A stretch of 64,000 bases of DNA, taken from Pseudodesulfovibrio pelocollis. Lineage in GTDB: Bacteria > Desulfobacterota > Desulfovibrionia > Desulfovibrionales > Desulfovibrionaceae. How positions within the stretch are numbered: position 1 is the first letter of the stretch; each line of letters opens with the position of its first letter. The notes under the pieces are model-generated. The model worked only from the letters and a program-made list of their open reading frames with translations. It made no database searches and was not told where the DNA came from. Positions 1 through 8,966 of this stretch are shown one piece after another. Both the position numbers and the translations under genes were made by a program. Location of the stretch: contig NZ_JASTWE010000016.1 in NCBI RefSeq assembly GCF_030282845.1, forward strand, positions 1 through 64,000. The letters run 5' to 3'.

Positions 1-118
1 TCGTAAAAGCGAAACCCTGTTTACCCACGACCCCTTGAGGTGTCAAGCCCATTTTTCCATTTCTCCCGCAAATATGGAGCACATGAACACCCTGGAATTT
101 TTCGACTAATGGAAAGGC

Positions 119-146
119 TTTACTTTTAGGTCGGTTTTGGTATACC
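119..146 (+). promoter_or_regulatory. Predicted sigma-70 promoter of dksA
   Basis: TTTACT at 119-124 and TATACC at 141-146 are separated by 16 bases. A TG dinucleotide one base before the -10 box makes it an extended -10 promoter. It lies about 75 bases upstream of the dksA start, and the rest of 1-219 shows no gene. The match is by eye. Confidence 0.5.
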
Positions 147-219
147 TACGCGCTTTAATTCGTTGATTTCGGATCAATGAAACCCCTCAACCGACCCGTT
201 GCCCAGTCAGGGGAGATGT

Positions 220-582
220 ATGGACGCGAAAGACCTTCAATACTTCAAGGATACCCTCAATGGCATGCTCGACGACATCCTGCGCAAGAGCGAGGCAACC
301 CTCGAGGACATGACCGAGTCGGGCGAAGTCTACGCCGATCCGGCCGACCGCGCCACAGCAGAATCTGACAGGGCCTTCACCCTGCGCCTGCGCGACCGCG
401 AGCGCAAATTGATCAAGAAGATCCAGAAAGCCATCACCCGCATCGAGGATGGCGACTTCGGCATCTGCGTCGATTGCGGCGATGACATCTCCATCGCCCG
501 CCTCAAGGCCCGGCCCATGACCACGCTGTGCATCAACTGCAAGAGCAAACAGGAAGAGGACGAAGCCGTCCGGGGCGACTAA
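220..582 (+). CDS. dksA: DksA/TraR-family RNA polymerase-binding protein
   Basis: A 120-residue member of the DksA family, which binds in the RNA polymerase secondary channel and works with ppGpp to tune rRNA and amino-acid promoters. The N-terminal half is a charged coiled coil whose tip carries DPADRA, matching the DxxDxA motif of functional DksA. The C-terminal C4 zinc finger has CVDC and CINC pairs. It is shorter than E. coli DksA (151 residues), as is usual in delta-proteobacteria. I chose ATG at 220 because AGGGGAG ends four bases upstream; a longer frame from TTG at 199 has no ribosome site. It is followed 48 bases later by the RqcH gene. Confidence 0.9.
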   Translation: MDAKDLQYFKDTLNGMLDDILRKSEATLEDMTESGEVYADPADRATAESDRAFTLRLRDRERKLIKKIQKAITRIEDGDFGICVDCGDDISIARLKARPMTTLCINCKSKQEEDEAVRGD

Positions 583-630
583 CAGGCCTCTGGTCGCGCC
601 CGCCAGAGTCCGCCAACACCCGGTGAAACC

Positions 631-2145
631 ATGGAAGCCAATTTCTTCCGCTTCCTTGCAGCCGAACTTGGCCAGTTGCTCCATGGCCGCCGCATCGACA
701 AGGTCTTTGCCCCGGCTCCGGGCGTCTGGACCCTGACCATCCAGAACACGGGCGAACCGCTCCATCTGCTTTTCAGACCGGCCAGATCGGCCGGTCTTCT
801 TTTCCTTTCCCCCATCAAGCCGCCCAATCCGCAGGATGCCCCTGCCCAGGCCATGTGGTTTCGCAAGCGGCTGCGCAACCGCAAGATCATCGGCTGGACA
901 GCGGACTGGCCCACCCTGCGGCTGGCCCTCACGCTGACCCCGCGCCATGATCCGCCCGGCGGCACCCATCTGGTCCTCGACCTGCGCGAGGGCATGCGCC
1001 TGGCAGACGAACTGGAGCCCGGCTTCGGTGCCGAACCCGAATGGCCCGCCATCAGCGATGTGCTCGACGATCCCGACATCTGGCGCGACGCGCCGCAGAT
1101 ATCGCCGCTCCTGCGCAGGGCGCTGGCCGACCTGCCGGGTGACGAGGCCCACCGGCTCTACCTGGATACGGCCTCGGGCGCGACGCCTTGCTTCCACCTT
1201 CCGGCCGGGCCGGACGCGCCGCCCCTTGTCTGGCCTTCCGGCCCGGACGACGAGCGCTTCGACTCGGCCCTGGAGGCGGCCAACGCCCATGGCCAGCGCA
1301 CGCTTTTTCCGCTGCTGGAGATGGAGGCCGAGCGGCCGGAGCAGGTGCAGCTCAAGCGCGAACGCAAGAAGATCAAAAGGAATCTCGCCCGGCTGGACGA
1401 GGAAGAGACGCGCCTGCACGCCCTGGCCAGCGAAAAAATCCTGGCAGAGGCGCTCCAGGCCGAACTGTACCGGTTCAAGGACGCCCGGTCCCTGGACGAG
1501 GTCCCCACGACCCATCCCGAGCACGGGCCGATCACCGTCCCCCTCAACCCCCACCTCTCGCCCACGGAGAACATGGCCCTCTATTTCAAGCGGGCGGCCA
1601 AGGCCGAACGGGGGTTTCCCCATGTGCGCAGGCGGCGCGCCGAACTGCTGGACCAGCTCGACCGGCTGGAGCGCGGCGAACTGCGCCCCGCGCCCGGAAG
1701 CGACCACCCCGACATCCCTCTGCCCGGCGGCCCGGCTCCGCTGCCGAAGCGCTACCGGGGGCTGGCGGTATCGGTCTTCCGCTCAAGCGATGGCTTCACC
1801 CTGGTGCGCGGCAAGAACAAACGCGCCAACCACGACATGCTCGGCCGGGCGGCCAGCCCCTTTGACTACTGGTTTCATCTGGCGGACGGGCCCAGTTCCC
1901 ATGTCATCCTCAAGCGCGACCACCCGGCCCAGGAGGTGCCCGAGCAGACCCTGATCGAGGCCGCACGGCTCTGCGCCATCAAGAGCCACAGCCGCAGCGA
2001 CGGCAAGGCCGAGGTCATGTACGCCCTGATCAAGGACGTGCGCAAGGTCAAGGGACTGTCCCACGGCCAGGTGCTGGTGGACAAGCGGCTGGGCACCCTG
2101 CGCGTAGACCTCGACCCGGACATCGAGACAGCCCTTTCGCGATAA
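631..2145 (+). CDS. rqcH: NFACT/RqcH-family protein (ribosome quality control)
   Basis: A 504-residue NFACT protein, the family of bacterial RqcH and eukaryotic Rqc2, which bind stalled 50S-peptidyl-tRNA complexes and add alanine tails. An NFACT-N region is followed by a long charged coiled coil (roughly residues 230-345, rich in KRERKK and EEE runs) and an NFACT-R RNA-binding domain near residues 380-490 with the signature DYWFHLADGPSSH at about 411. It is shorter than B. subtilis RqcH (about 570). By eye alignment the Asp-Arg pair that follows the RKxL helix in NFACT-N appears replaced (WPTLRL), so tailing activity is uncertain. Older annotations call such proteins fibronectin-binding. Confidence 0.85.
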   Translation: MEANFFRFLAAELGQLLHGRRIDKVFAPAPGVWTLTIQNTGEPLHLLFRPARSAGLLFLSPIKPPNPQDAPAQAMWFRKRLRNRKIIGWTADWPTLRLALTLTPRHDPPGGTHLVLDLREGMRLADELEPGFGAEPEWPAISDVLDDPDIWRDAPQISPLLRRALADLPGDEAHRLYLDTASGATPCFHLPAGPDAPPLVWPSGPDDERFDSALEAANAHGQRTLFPLLEMEAERPEQVQLKRERKKIKRNLARLDEEETRLHALASEKILAEALQAELYRFKDARSLDEVPTTHPEHGPITVPLNPHLSPTENMALYFKRAAKAERGFPHVRRRRAELLDQLDRLERGELRPAPGSDHPDIPLPGGPAPLPKRYRGLAVSVFRSSDGFTLVRGKNKRANHDMLGRAASPFDYWFHLADGPSSHVILKRDHPAQEVPEQTLIEAARLCAIKSHSRSDGKAEVMYALIKDVRKVKGLSHGQVLVDKRLGTLRVDLDPDIETALSR

Positions 2146-2168
2146 AAAAAGGCGCGGTTTCCCGCGCC
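2144..2168 (-). terminator. Intrinsic terminator of the lysozyme-like gene
   Basis: GGCGCGG at 2151-2157 pairs with CCGCGCC at 2162-2168 around a four-base loop. Seven A residues at 2144-2150 give a T-run when read on the minus strand, so the hairpin terminates leftward transcription. It also sits right behind the rqcH stop and may help end that transcript. Confidence 0.75.
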
Positions 2169-2255
2169 TCAGGTTGCCGAGAAAGGCCCGAGTGACTCTG
2201 TCAATATCCCGCGGCGCCAGAAAATCGCCCTGCTTCCGACATTTCCCGATGCAAC

Positions 2256-3278
2256 CTACACCATGCGGCTCAGCGGGGTATGGTCCAGCAGGTTCAGGGC
2301 CAGCTGCTTTTCCTCGTTGAGACGGCTGACCACGCTGCGGCGGACCCGGTCCGTGGACGAGCCGAACTGCCCCTTGCGGGTGTCGTACACGCCCTCGATG
2401 AGTTTCTCGTTGAATTCCCCTTCGCCAGCCGAGGTGACGAACCGGTCGATGACCTTGCCGAAAATCCTGGCCGCGCCGGTTGGCCCGTGCTGCACGGCCG
2501 TGCTCCACAGCACCTCGCGCAGGGCCGATGGCGCGTTGTCGAAATCGAGCCCGGTCTGGTCGAGAATCATGGCCCGGGCGGGCGCGTAACTCTGATGGGT
2601 GATGAAGTCGTGCTGCAAGCGGCCGAAGCGCTCCGGGTCCTCGGCCGCAATGGCCTTCCACGCCTCGGGCATGGCCCCCCGGGTGGACCCGGTATCCGCC
2701 TCGCCCGCCCCGCGCAGCCGCTCGGCCCAGGCCGGAGCGCGCTCGTCGAGATAGGTCAACAATCTGTCCATGGTCCCTGGCTTGGACGCAATCTGATAGA
2801 TGCCGTAAGAGGTGCCGCCCACCCGGTCGTACCCGATGGCCGCCACCCCGGCCCCGCCGGACTCGAAACGGGCCGATAGCGCGCCCACCTCCCCGGTGTC
2901 CGCACCAGAACGGGCCACGGGCTGCTTGTCCGCCTGCCCGGTTTCACCGCCATCCTGCCCGGAAGGGCGAATCGCCCCCGACCTCGACGACAGTCCGGCC
3001 TCGTCGCGCATGAGCCGGTTGATGGTGGACAGGGCCTCGAACATCAGGGCGTCGTTGACAATGGAAACGTCCAGCCCGATGCCGCCGGGTTCCGATCCGT
3101 AGCTCCCCTTCTCGCCGAACAGGGTCCGCGCCATGCGCATCTGCGTCTCAAAGGCGGCCTGCATGGCTCCGTCGCGCCGACCGTTGCGGCCCGCGCCTTC
3201 GGCCATCGACTGGTTGGCCTGCCCACTGGTCAGCAAATGAGCGAGGGCGTCATACTCCGCACTGGTGCCCATGGTCAT
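2256..3278 (-). CDS. Lysozyme-like (muramidase-type) domain protein
   Basis: A 340-residue protein without signal peptide or membrane segment. Residues 1-125 are low-complexity and rich in Gly, Ser and Gln. The C-terminal two thirds start with RFESGG (about residue 138), followed by GGTSYGIYQIAS, which resembles the catalytic Glu and GxYQ regions of lysozyme-fold glycosidases. Then come SALREVLWSTAVQHGP and a DTRK/R-rich tail. Similar C-terminal domains are known in VgrG-related and phage-tail proteins, so export through such a route or a role in flagellar wall passage are both possible. ATG at 3278 is chosen because GGGAG lies 6-7 bases upstream; a longer frame has no ribosome site. Confidence 0.5.
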   Translation of the reverse strand: MTMGTSAEYDALAHLLTSGQANQSMAEGAGRNGRRDGAMQAAFETQMRMARTLFGEKGSYGSEPGGIGLDVSIVNDALMFEALSTINRLMRDEAGLSSRSGAIRPSGQDGGETGQADKQPVARSGADTGEVGALSARFESGGAGVAAIGYDRVGGTSYGIYQIASKPGTMDRLLTYLDERAPAWAERLRGAGEADTGSTRGAMPEAWKAIAAEDPERFGRLQHDFITHQSYAPARAMILDQTGLDFDNAPSALREVLWSTAVQHGPTGAARIFGKVIDRFVTSAGEGEFNEKLIEGVYDTRKGQFGSSTDRVRRSVVSRLNEEKQLALNLLDHTPLSRMV

Positions 3279-3409
3279 GGCAATTCTCCCGAGGTCAAAA
3301 TTTTGGCATGAATCCACGCCTCCGCCAGGGACAAAGCAAGGAGTGTGCCTCTTCGGGCAATGAGCAGGAAAGAGGTGAAGATTCGGGATTTTGGATCGAC
3401 AGAGAGGGG

Positions 3410-4492
3410 TCAAGGCAGACGGCGGTCACGCTCCAGAAACTCAATGAGCCGACGGTGCCCGGCCGGAAAGGCGTGGTCGTGCAGCCGGGCCGGGAGGACA
3501 AACCCGCCCTCCACCGCCTCGTTGAACACCGGGCGCGGCTCGCCAGGACCGACATACCGGCACAGGTAGCAGTGCATGGTCACGCGGTATCGGGTGTAGG
3601 CATAGGCCACCACAGTGAGCTTGTCCAAGGGCTCCACGGCCAGCTCCACCTCCTCGTGATACTCGCGCACCAGGGCCTGTCGCGGGGTCTCGCCCGCTTC
3701 GAGGCAGCCGCCCGGGAACTCCCACAGGCCGGGCCAGACATCGCCGGGCCGCCGCTTCTGGATGAGCACCCGCCCCTGGTGGACGAGGACGCCGGTGGCC
3801 ATCTCGATGCGCATGACCGGCCTGGGCGGCCTGAGTACCGGACGCGCCTCGGCCACCCCGGCAGCCCGAGCCAGGCAGTGAGACGCCACCGGGCATAGCC
3901 TGCACCCCGGCCGCCTGGCGCAGATCAGGGCGCCAAGCTCCATGAGGGCCTGATTGAAATCGCCCGGACTGTCATCCGGGATGAGCGAGCGCACGGCCTG
4001 CTCCACGGTCCGGCGGACAGGGGCCTGACTCACCGGCGAATCCAGGTCGAGCAGCCGGGCAAAGACGCGCAGCACGTTGGCGTCCACGGCCGGTTCGGGC
4101 AGACCGAAGGCGATGCTGGCCACGGCCCCAGCAGTATACGCTCCTACCCCGGGCAAGGCGCGTATGGCGGCAGGATCGGACGGAAACACGCCCCCGTGCT
4201 CGCGGGCCAGTATCACGGCTCCATGCAGGATATTACGGGCGCGGGAGTAGTAGCCCAGGCCTTCCCAGGCCTTGAGCACGTCCTCTTCCCTGGCCTGGGC
4301 CAAGGTGACGAGATCGGGAAATCGGTCCATCCAGCGCTCGAAATAGCCCACCACACGGTCAATCTGCGTCTGCTGGGCCATGATCTCGGAGATCCAGACG
4401 GCATAGGGCGACGGATCACGCCGCCAGGGCAGGTCGCGGCCGTTGGCGTGGTACCAGTCGAGCAGGTGGGTTGTGAAGAGTTTCCCGTCCAT
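3410..4492 (-). CDS. mutY: A/G-specific adenine glycosylase MutY with Nudix domain
   Basis: A 360-residue adenine glycosylase that removes A opposite 8-oxoG. The N-terminal part has SEIMAQQTQ with the catalytic Glu, the helix-hairpin-helix LPGVGAYTAG and VDANVLRV with the catalytic Asp. The iron-sulfur loop reads C-x5-C-x2-C-x5-C, one residue shorter than the usual C-x6 first spacing. The C-terminal domain (from about residue 225) has an almost complete Nudix box (GGCLEAGET, REYHEE), unlike E. coli MutY, where this box is degraded. ATG at 4492, 12 bases behind the gpmA stop, is preferred over TTG at 4501. It is probably co-transcribed with gpmA. Confidence 0.9.
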   Translation of the reverse strand: MDGKLFTTHLLDWYHANGRDLPWRRDPSPYAVWISEIMAQQTQIDRVVGYFERWMDRFPDLVTLAQAREEDVLKAWEGLGYYSRARNILHGAVILAREHGGVFPSDPAAIRALPGVGAYTAGAVASIAFGLPEPAVDANVLRVFARLLDLDSPVSQAPVRRTVEQAVRSLIPDDSPGDFNQALMELGALICARRPGCRLCPVASHCLARAAGVAEARPVLRPPRPVMRIEMATGVLVHQGRVLIQKRRPGDVWPGLWEFPGGCLEAGETPRQALVREYHEEVELAVEPLDKLTVVAYAYTRYRVTMHCYLCRYVGPGEPRPVFNEAVEGGFVLPARLHDHAFPAGHRRLIEFLERDRRLP

Positions 4493-4504
4493 GACGGGCA
4501 AGGT

Positions 4505-5251
4505 CTACCCGCCCCGGGCCTGATTGGCAACCGCTTCCGCGGCCCTGGCCGCCTCCTCGGGATCACCCAGATAGTAGCGATTGGTGGCCTTGAGATCGTC
4601 GTCCAGCTCGTAGACCAGGGGCAGGCCGGTGGGGATGTTCAGCTTGGTGATGGCCTCCTCGTCCATGCCGTCGAGGTATTTGACCAGCCCGCGCAGGGAG
4701 TTGCCATGGGCCACGATGAGCACCCGCCTGCCCGCCCGAATCTGCGGGGCCACGGTTTCGAACCAATAGGGCATGGTCCTGGCGATGGTTTCCTTGAGGC
4801 TCTCGCAGAGCGGCAGCTCGCCCGGCGCAAGGGAGGCGTAGCGCCGGTCACGGCCGGGATGGCGCTCGTCGTCCGGATCAAGGGGCGGCGGAGGGGTATC
4901 GAAGCTGCGCCGCCAGACAAAGACCTGCTCGTCGCCGTAACGGGCGGCGGTCTCGGCCTTGTTCAGCCCCTGGAGCGCGCCGTAATGCCGCTCGTTGAGC
5001 CGCCAGGTCTTGAACACTGGCAGCCACATCAGGTCCATTTCCTCCTGGAGCAGCCACAGGGTGCGGATGGCCCGGCGCAGCACCGAGGTATGTGCCAGAT
5101 CGAAATCAAAGCCGCCCTCGCGCAGCAGGCGGGCACCCTCCACGGCCTCGCGCACCCCCTGGGCCGTGAGGTCCACGTCGGTCCAGCCGGTGAACCGGTT
5201 TTCGAGATTCCATTCGCTTTGCCCATGCCGGACCAGAACGAGTTTGTGCAT
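4505..5251 (-). CDS. gpmA: 2,3-bisphosphoglycerate-dependent phosphoglycerate mutase
   Basis: A 248-residue cytosolic enzyme interconverting 3- and 2-phosphoglycerate in glycolysis and gluconeogenesis. It opens with [12 protein letters not shown], whose His is phosphorylated during catalysis, followed by [10 protein letters not shown]. The second catalytic His is in [15 protein letters not shown], and the length fits the dPGM family. ATG at 5251 has GGAGG about five bases upstream; an upstream in-frame extension lacks a ribosome site. mutY follows within 12 bases. Confidence 0.93.
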   Translation of the reverse strand: MHKLVLVRHGQSEWNLENRFTGWTDVDLTAQGVREAVEGARLLREGGFDFDLAHTSVLRRAIRTLWLLQEEMDLMWLPVFKTWRLNERHYGALQGLNKAETAARYGDEQVFVWRRSFDTPPPPLDPDDERHPGRDRRYASLAPGELPLCESLKETIARTMPYWFETVAPQIRAGRRVLIVAHGNSLRGLVKYLDGMDEEAITKLNIPTGLPLVYELDDDLKATNRYYLGDPEEAARAAEAVANQARGG

Positions 5252-5335
5252 GCCGCCTCCGCTTGCTGAAAAAACATGGCATGCTTTCATTGTTACCCGC
5301 AAATGGCGGCAAATGGAAGGAGTGTGGATGAAGAA

Positions 5336-7987
5336 TCAGTAGCGACGCGGCGCACTCTGGCGCATTTCCTCGTCAAGTTGCTCGAAGAGTTCGCGCTTGC
5401 GTTTCTCGAAGGTGAAGGCGCTCTTGACGGCGGCCAGGGCCAGACACAGGATGCTCAGGATGATGACCAGCCCCTTGGTGAACTCCCACCGCTGGTTTCG
5501 GATCACTTCGAGAATCCAGTTGCCCTGCACATCGCGGGCAAAATAGAGCAGACTCGGAATGGCGATCAGGGCAAGCCCGAGTCCGACAAGCTCGAACCAG
5601 ATGAAATTGCGGCCGAGCATGAGCACGAAGAGGGTGCCGTCCCGAATGATGCGCAGCGTCACCAGCCGCCCCTGCAGGGCGTCGATGCGCTCCTCTATCT
5701 CTTCGAGAAACCGGAGAGACTTGCGAAAATTGTCGGCATCCTTGAGGGGCTGGGTCTTGATCCAGTTGATCTTGTCCACACAGAAGTTGAAGTCCTTGTT
5801 GAACTCCAGCAGCAGCTTGGGAAAGGGGAACCAGGCTGCCTCCTTCTGGATGGTCCTGACGCGGTCGGCCTGGTATTCGATATTGGCAGTGATGCGCTTG
5901 ACCTCGCGCCTGACCTCTTCGTCCAGGCTGGCCGAGAATTTTTCCGCGCCCCGGATCAGGAGCCGGTAGGCCACGAAGTTGGTGGTGGCACCGAGCTTGC
6001 GCAGCCGCTCCAGTTCCTCGTTGGCCGTCTCGAAATAGGCATGGCTCTCGTCGAACCGCTTGCCGATGTCCTCGGTCAGCCGGGTGACGATTTCGCGCGT
6101 CTCCAAGGCCTCCTTCTCCACCTCGCTCCACCACTCCCACAGGGAACTCATGAGCTGGACGCGGCCCCGGTCCAGTTCGGGGTCCACCAGAATGCGGTTG
6201 AATACAAACGGGTCGCGGCCGATCAGGTCCCAGAACATGTCCATGGCCTGACCGGTAAAGCCCATCTTGACCATGCACACGGCCTGCCGATAGACCGGAT
6301 CTATCCAGGTGGGAGAAAAGGTATTGGCGTGTCGATAGCCGTTGATGGCATCCTTGAGGTTGCCCTGCACCTCCATCAACCGGGCCTGGAGGTATGCGAA
6401 ATAGCCCTGCTGGAGCGGGGTATAGCTCATCCGCTCCGCCTCCTGCCAATGGAAGAGGGCCTGATCCAGGTCGCCCCCCTCCACGTTCCAGAACCCGAGC
6501 AGCGAATGCGGCTGGTAGCTGCGCGGATACTTGATCTGCGCCTGCTTGATCAACTCCTCGGTTTGGGCGCGTTCGTTGTCCACCAACCCCTGCATGGCGT
6601 CCCAGACAAACTCCCCCTCCTGGGGGGCCAGTTGCTTGAGGCCCTCGCCCCAATCCTTGCCCCGGGTGCGCCAGACCAGCTTGAGCGTCCTGATCTGCCC
6701 CGGGCAATTGATCTCGTACACGGCCCGGGCCAACAGGCTTTCCAGGGTGTTCTTGGCATGCACCACGTCGTGCATGGCCTGGACAAAATCCTTGCCCTGC
6801 ACCATGGAATCAATCCCGGCGAATCCCTTGGAGAATTCCTTGACATCGGTCTTGGCAAGCAGGTGCCATACCTGGGGCTGGGGCGTGGCCAGATGTTTGG
6901 TCGGGCACAGGTCTGGCGTGTGGTTCTTCTGGCCGCAATAGAAGCATTCGCCTCCGTCGGCCCCGGTGAAGGCCACGGGCAGGGCCACCTGCATGGTGCC
7001 GTGCCCGAACTTCTCGCCACCCTCGCGCAGGGCGATGGTGCACCAGGAGTCAAGAGAGACCGCGTCGGTGCCGTAACGGGCCTCGTTCATGCGGAACCAC
7101 TCGGAGAGCAGGAAGCCGTCCATGAAACGAACATGGGGAAAGTCGGGAGCCAGCCGGTTCCAGTCGAGCCCGATCTTCTTGGGCAGATCGCCGGTGAACT
7201 GAAGGGCGCCCTGGGACACGGCGGCCATGACCACGGGCCAGTACTGCTTGTCCGGGTCATCCTTGACCGACTTGATCAGGGTCAGGATCTCGCTGCAAAA
7301 GGAGCGCAGCAGCCGGAAATTGTCGAGGGGAAAGAAGATGAACCCATCCTTGACATCCAGAATGTAACGCAGCCCGAGCCGCTTGAGCAGCTCGACGATT
7401 TCGGTGGAAAAATCGCGCCAGCCGAGGATGCTGTCCTTGTCCGACATCCGTCCCAGCGGCTTGATGACAAAGAACCATTTGCGCACGGTCTCGTAGTCGA
7501 GCCCCTGGTCGGCGTGCAGACCGAGCCAGTCCACCGGGGCCAGCCCGTCGGCCATCCCGGCCACCGCGGTGGTCAGGCCGGGCACCGAGCTCACCCGCTC
7601 CTTGAGCTTGGGGTGAATGAGCACCTCCAGGTCGTCGGGCACGCGGCACTCCTGCCTGTCCAGCTCCACGGACAGGGACACGGAATACTCCATGTCGTAG
7701 CCCATCAGGAGCGTCAGCGGCACCACTTGCAGGAAGACCGGGACCGGATTGACCCTGGCCCAGATCTGGAGCCGGGCCAGGGCGCGGAAAATCTCGTTGG
7801 TATTGCAGAACCACAGGGCCTGGTCGCTCTCCCGGGCCACAACCAGCGCGCCGTACTCGCGGAAGGTGTTCTCCACCGCGTTGTGCAGCGTGCCCTTCCA
7901 GGCCACCCACACGCCAACCCCGGAGGCGACCAGACGCGACTGGCTGATCTCCGGCAGGTCATCTATGAGCTTGGCAATGGACGGCAC
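5336..7987 (-). CDS. Large TPR-containing membrane protein with CCHC zinc knuckle
   Basis: An 883-residue protein of unknown function. Residues 1-340 contain no recognised domain. At about 348-361 is C-x2-C-x4-H-x4-C, the exact spacing of a CCHC zinc knuckle. Residues about 460-570 look like tetratricopeptide helices (SLLGFWNVEGGDLDQAL, AYLQARLMEVQGNLKDA). A long charged helical region follows, then two hydrophobic segments (about 782-818 and 836-858) and a basic tail, suggesting a C-terminally anchored inner-membrane protein with a cytosolic body. GTG at 7987 is preferred because GAGGGAG sits just upstream; GTG at 8008 has no ribosome site. A glycosyltransferase gene lies 50 bases upstream on the same strand. 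Confidence 0.6.
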   Translation of the reverse strand: MPSIAKLIDDLPEISQSRLVASGVGVWVAWKGTLHNAVENTFREYGALVVARESDQALWFCNTNEIFRALARLQIWARVNPVPVFLQVVPLTLLMGYDMEYSVSLSVELDRQECRVPDDLEVLIHPKLKERVSSVPGLTTAVAGMADGLAPVDWLGLHADQGLDYETVRKWFFVIKPLGRMSDKDSILGWRDFSTEIVELLKRLGLRYILDVKDGFIFFPLDNFRLLRSFCSEILTLIKSVKDDPDKQYWPVVMAAVSQGALQFTGDLPKKIGLDWNRLAPDFPHVRFMDGFLLSEWFRMNEARYGTDAVSLDSWCTIALREGGEKFGHGTMQVALPVAFTGADGGECFYCGQKNHTPDLCPTKHLATPQPQVWHLLAKTDVKEFSKGFAGIDSMVQGKDFVQAMHDVVHAKNTLESLLARAVYEINCPGQIRTLKLVWRTRGKDWGEGLKQLAPQEGEFVWDAMQGLVDNERAQTEELIKQAQIKYPRSYQPHSLLGFWNVEGGDLDQALFHWQEAERMSYTPLQQGYFAYLQARLMEVQGNLKDAINGYRHANTFSPTWIDPVYRQAVCMVKMGFTGQAMDMFWDLIGRDPFVFNRILVDPELDRGRVQLMSSLWEWWSEVEKEALETREIVTRLTEDIGKRFDESHAYFETANEELERLRKLGATTNFVAYRLLIRGAEKFSASLDEEVRREVKRITANIEYQADRVRTIQKEAAWFPFPKLLLEFNKDFNFCVDKINWIKTQPLKDADNFRKSLRFLEEIEERIDALQGRLVTLRIIRDGTLFVLMLGRNFIWFELVGLGLALIAIPSLLYFARDVQGNWILEVIRNQRWEFTKGLVIILSILCLALAAVKSAFTFEKRKRELFEQLDEEMRQSAPRRY

Positions 7988-8039
7988 TGTCTCCCTCTTT
8001 GTCCGCACCGTATTGGCCAGGGCCAGACGGACGGCCGGA

Positions 8040-8894
8040 TCACGGGTTCAGGGGAACTTCTTTCCCTTCACGGACCATGCAAAACAGGGTCCAAACCCGC
8101 TCTGCCTCGTCTTTTCTTCCACGTTTTTCGCACCCTTGCACATAAATGGAGGCCTTGCGCCCCAACTCTGCCAGGGCTGCCTCGCGCTGGCGGGTGTCAA
8201 GTTTTCCGCCTTGCAGAATCTTGAATAGCGCCCGGATGCGATGCCAGTCGGCGCAGGGGACAGCGTTTGAGAGCTGGTCCGGCCTGCCGCCGTGCTTGAT
8301 GGTCAATGGCTCGGCCACCAGCCCCACCGGATAGTGCAGGCAGGCGCGCAACCACATGTCGTAATCCTCGCAGGAAGGCATGGTTTCGTCAAAGGGGCCG
8401 ATGTCCGCCCAGGCGCGCCGGGTGAACATGGTGCATGACGGGCTGATAAGACACATGTGCAGCGACTGCTCGAAGAACCACCCCTCGGGCTTGGCGTACT
8501 TGGCCTTCTGGTTGACCCGGCGTCCGTTGCGCATCCATATCTCGTCGGTCTGGCATATGTCGTAGCCGTGCCTGTCCATGTAGGCCAGTTGGCGCATAAG
8601 CTTGTGCGGCAGCCACTGGTCATCGGAATCAAGCAGCGCCAGCATCCGGCCCGAAGCGGCCTTGATGCCGGCGTTGCGCGCGGCCGAAACCCCCCGGTTC
8701 TCCTGGCGCAGCCGGACCACGCGCGGGTCGTCGTAGCGATCGAGCACGGCCCCGGTCTCGTCCGTGGAGCCGTCGTCGATGACCACCAGCTCCCAGCGCT
8801 GCCAACTCTGGGCGAAGACCGAATCCAGGGCCGCGCCGATAAACCCGGCCCTGTTGTAAGTGGGGAGGATGATGGAAACCAGCGTGTCCGTCAT
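8040..8894 (-). CDS. Family 2 glycosyltransferase
   Basis: A 284-residue GT-A-fold glycosyltransferase transferring a sugar from a nucleotide donor, probably for surface glycan or glycoprotein. It begins with VSIILPTYNRAGFIG, followed by VVIDDGSTDETG and the metal-binding LLDSDDQWL (DxD type). PFDETMPSCEDYDMWLR supplies the ED motif near the acceptor site. No membrane segment is seen, so it is cytosolic. The acceptor cannot be read from sequence. It is transcribed divergently from the GT4 gene, 72 bases away. Confidence 0.85.
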   Translation of the reverse strand: MTDTLVSIILPTYNRAGFIGAALDSVFAQSWQRWELVVIDDGSTDETGAVLDRYDDPRVVRLRQENRGVSAARNAGIKAASGRMLALLDSDDQWLPHKLMRQLAYMDRHGYDICQTDEIWMRNGRRVNQKAKYAKPEGWFFEQSLHMCLISPSCTMFTRRAWADIGPFDETMPSCEDYDMWLRACLHYPVGLVAEPLTIKHGGRPDQLSNAVPCADWHRIRALFKILQGGKLDTRQREAALAELGRKASIYVQGCEKRGRKDEAERVWTLFCMVREGKEVPLNP

Positions 8895-8966
8895 GGGGAT
8901 TGACCCTTGCTTTCGCGGTCGCGACCTGTCATGGTTGCAATCGATAACTCTCGACCGGTGGAATCA

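Noticed and set aside
5276-8224. A 982-codon plus-strand open frame opposite the TPR protein gene
   Set aside because: Low-complexity composition and overlap with several well-supported minus-strand genes mark it as a shadow.
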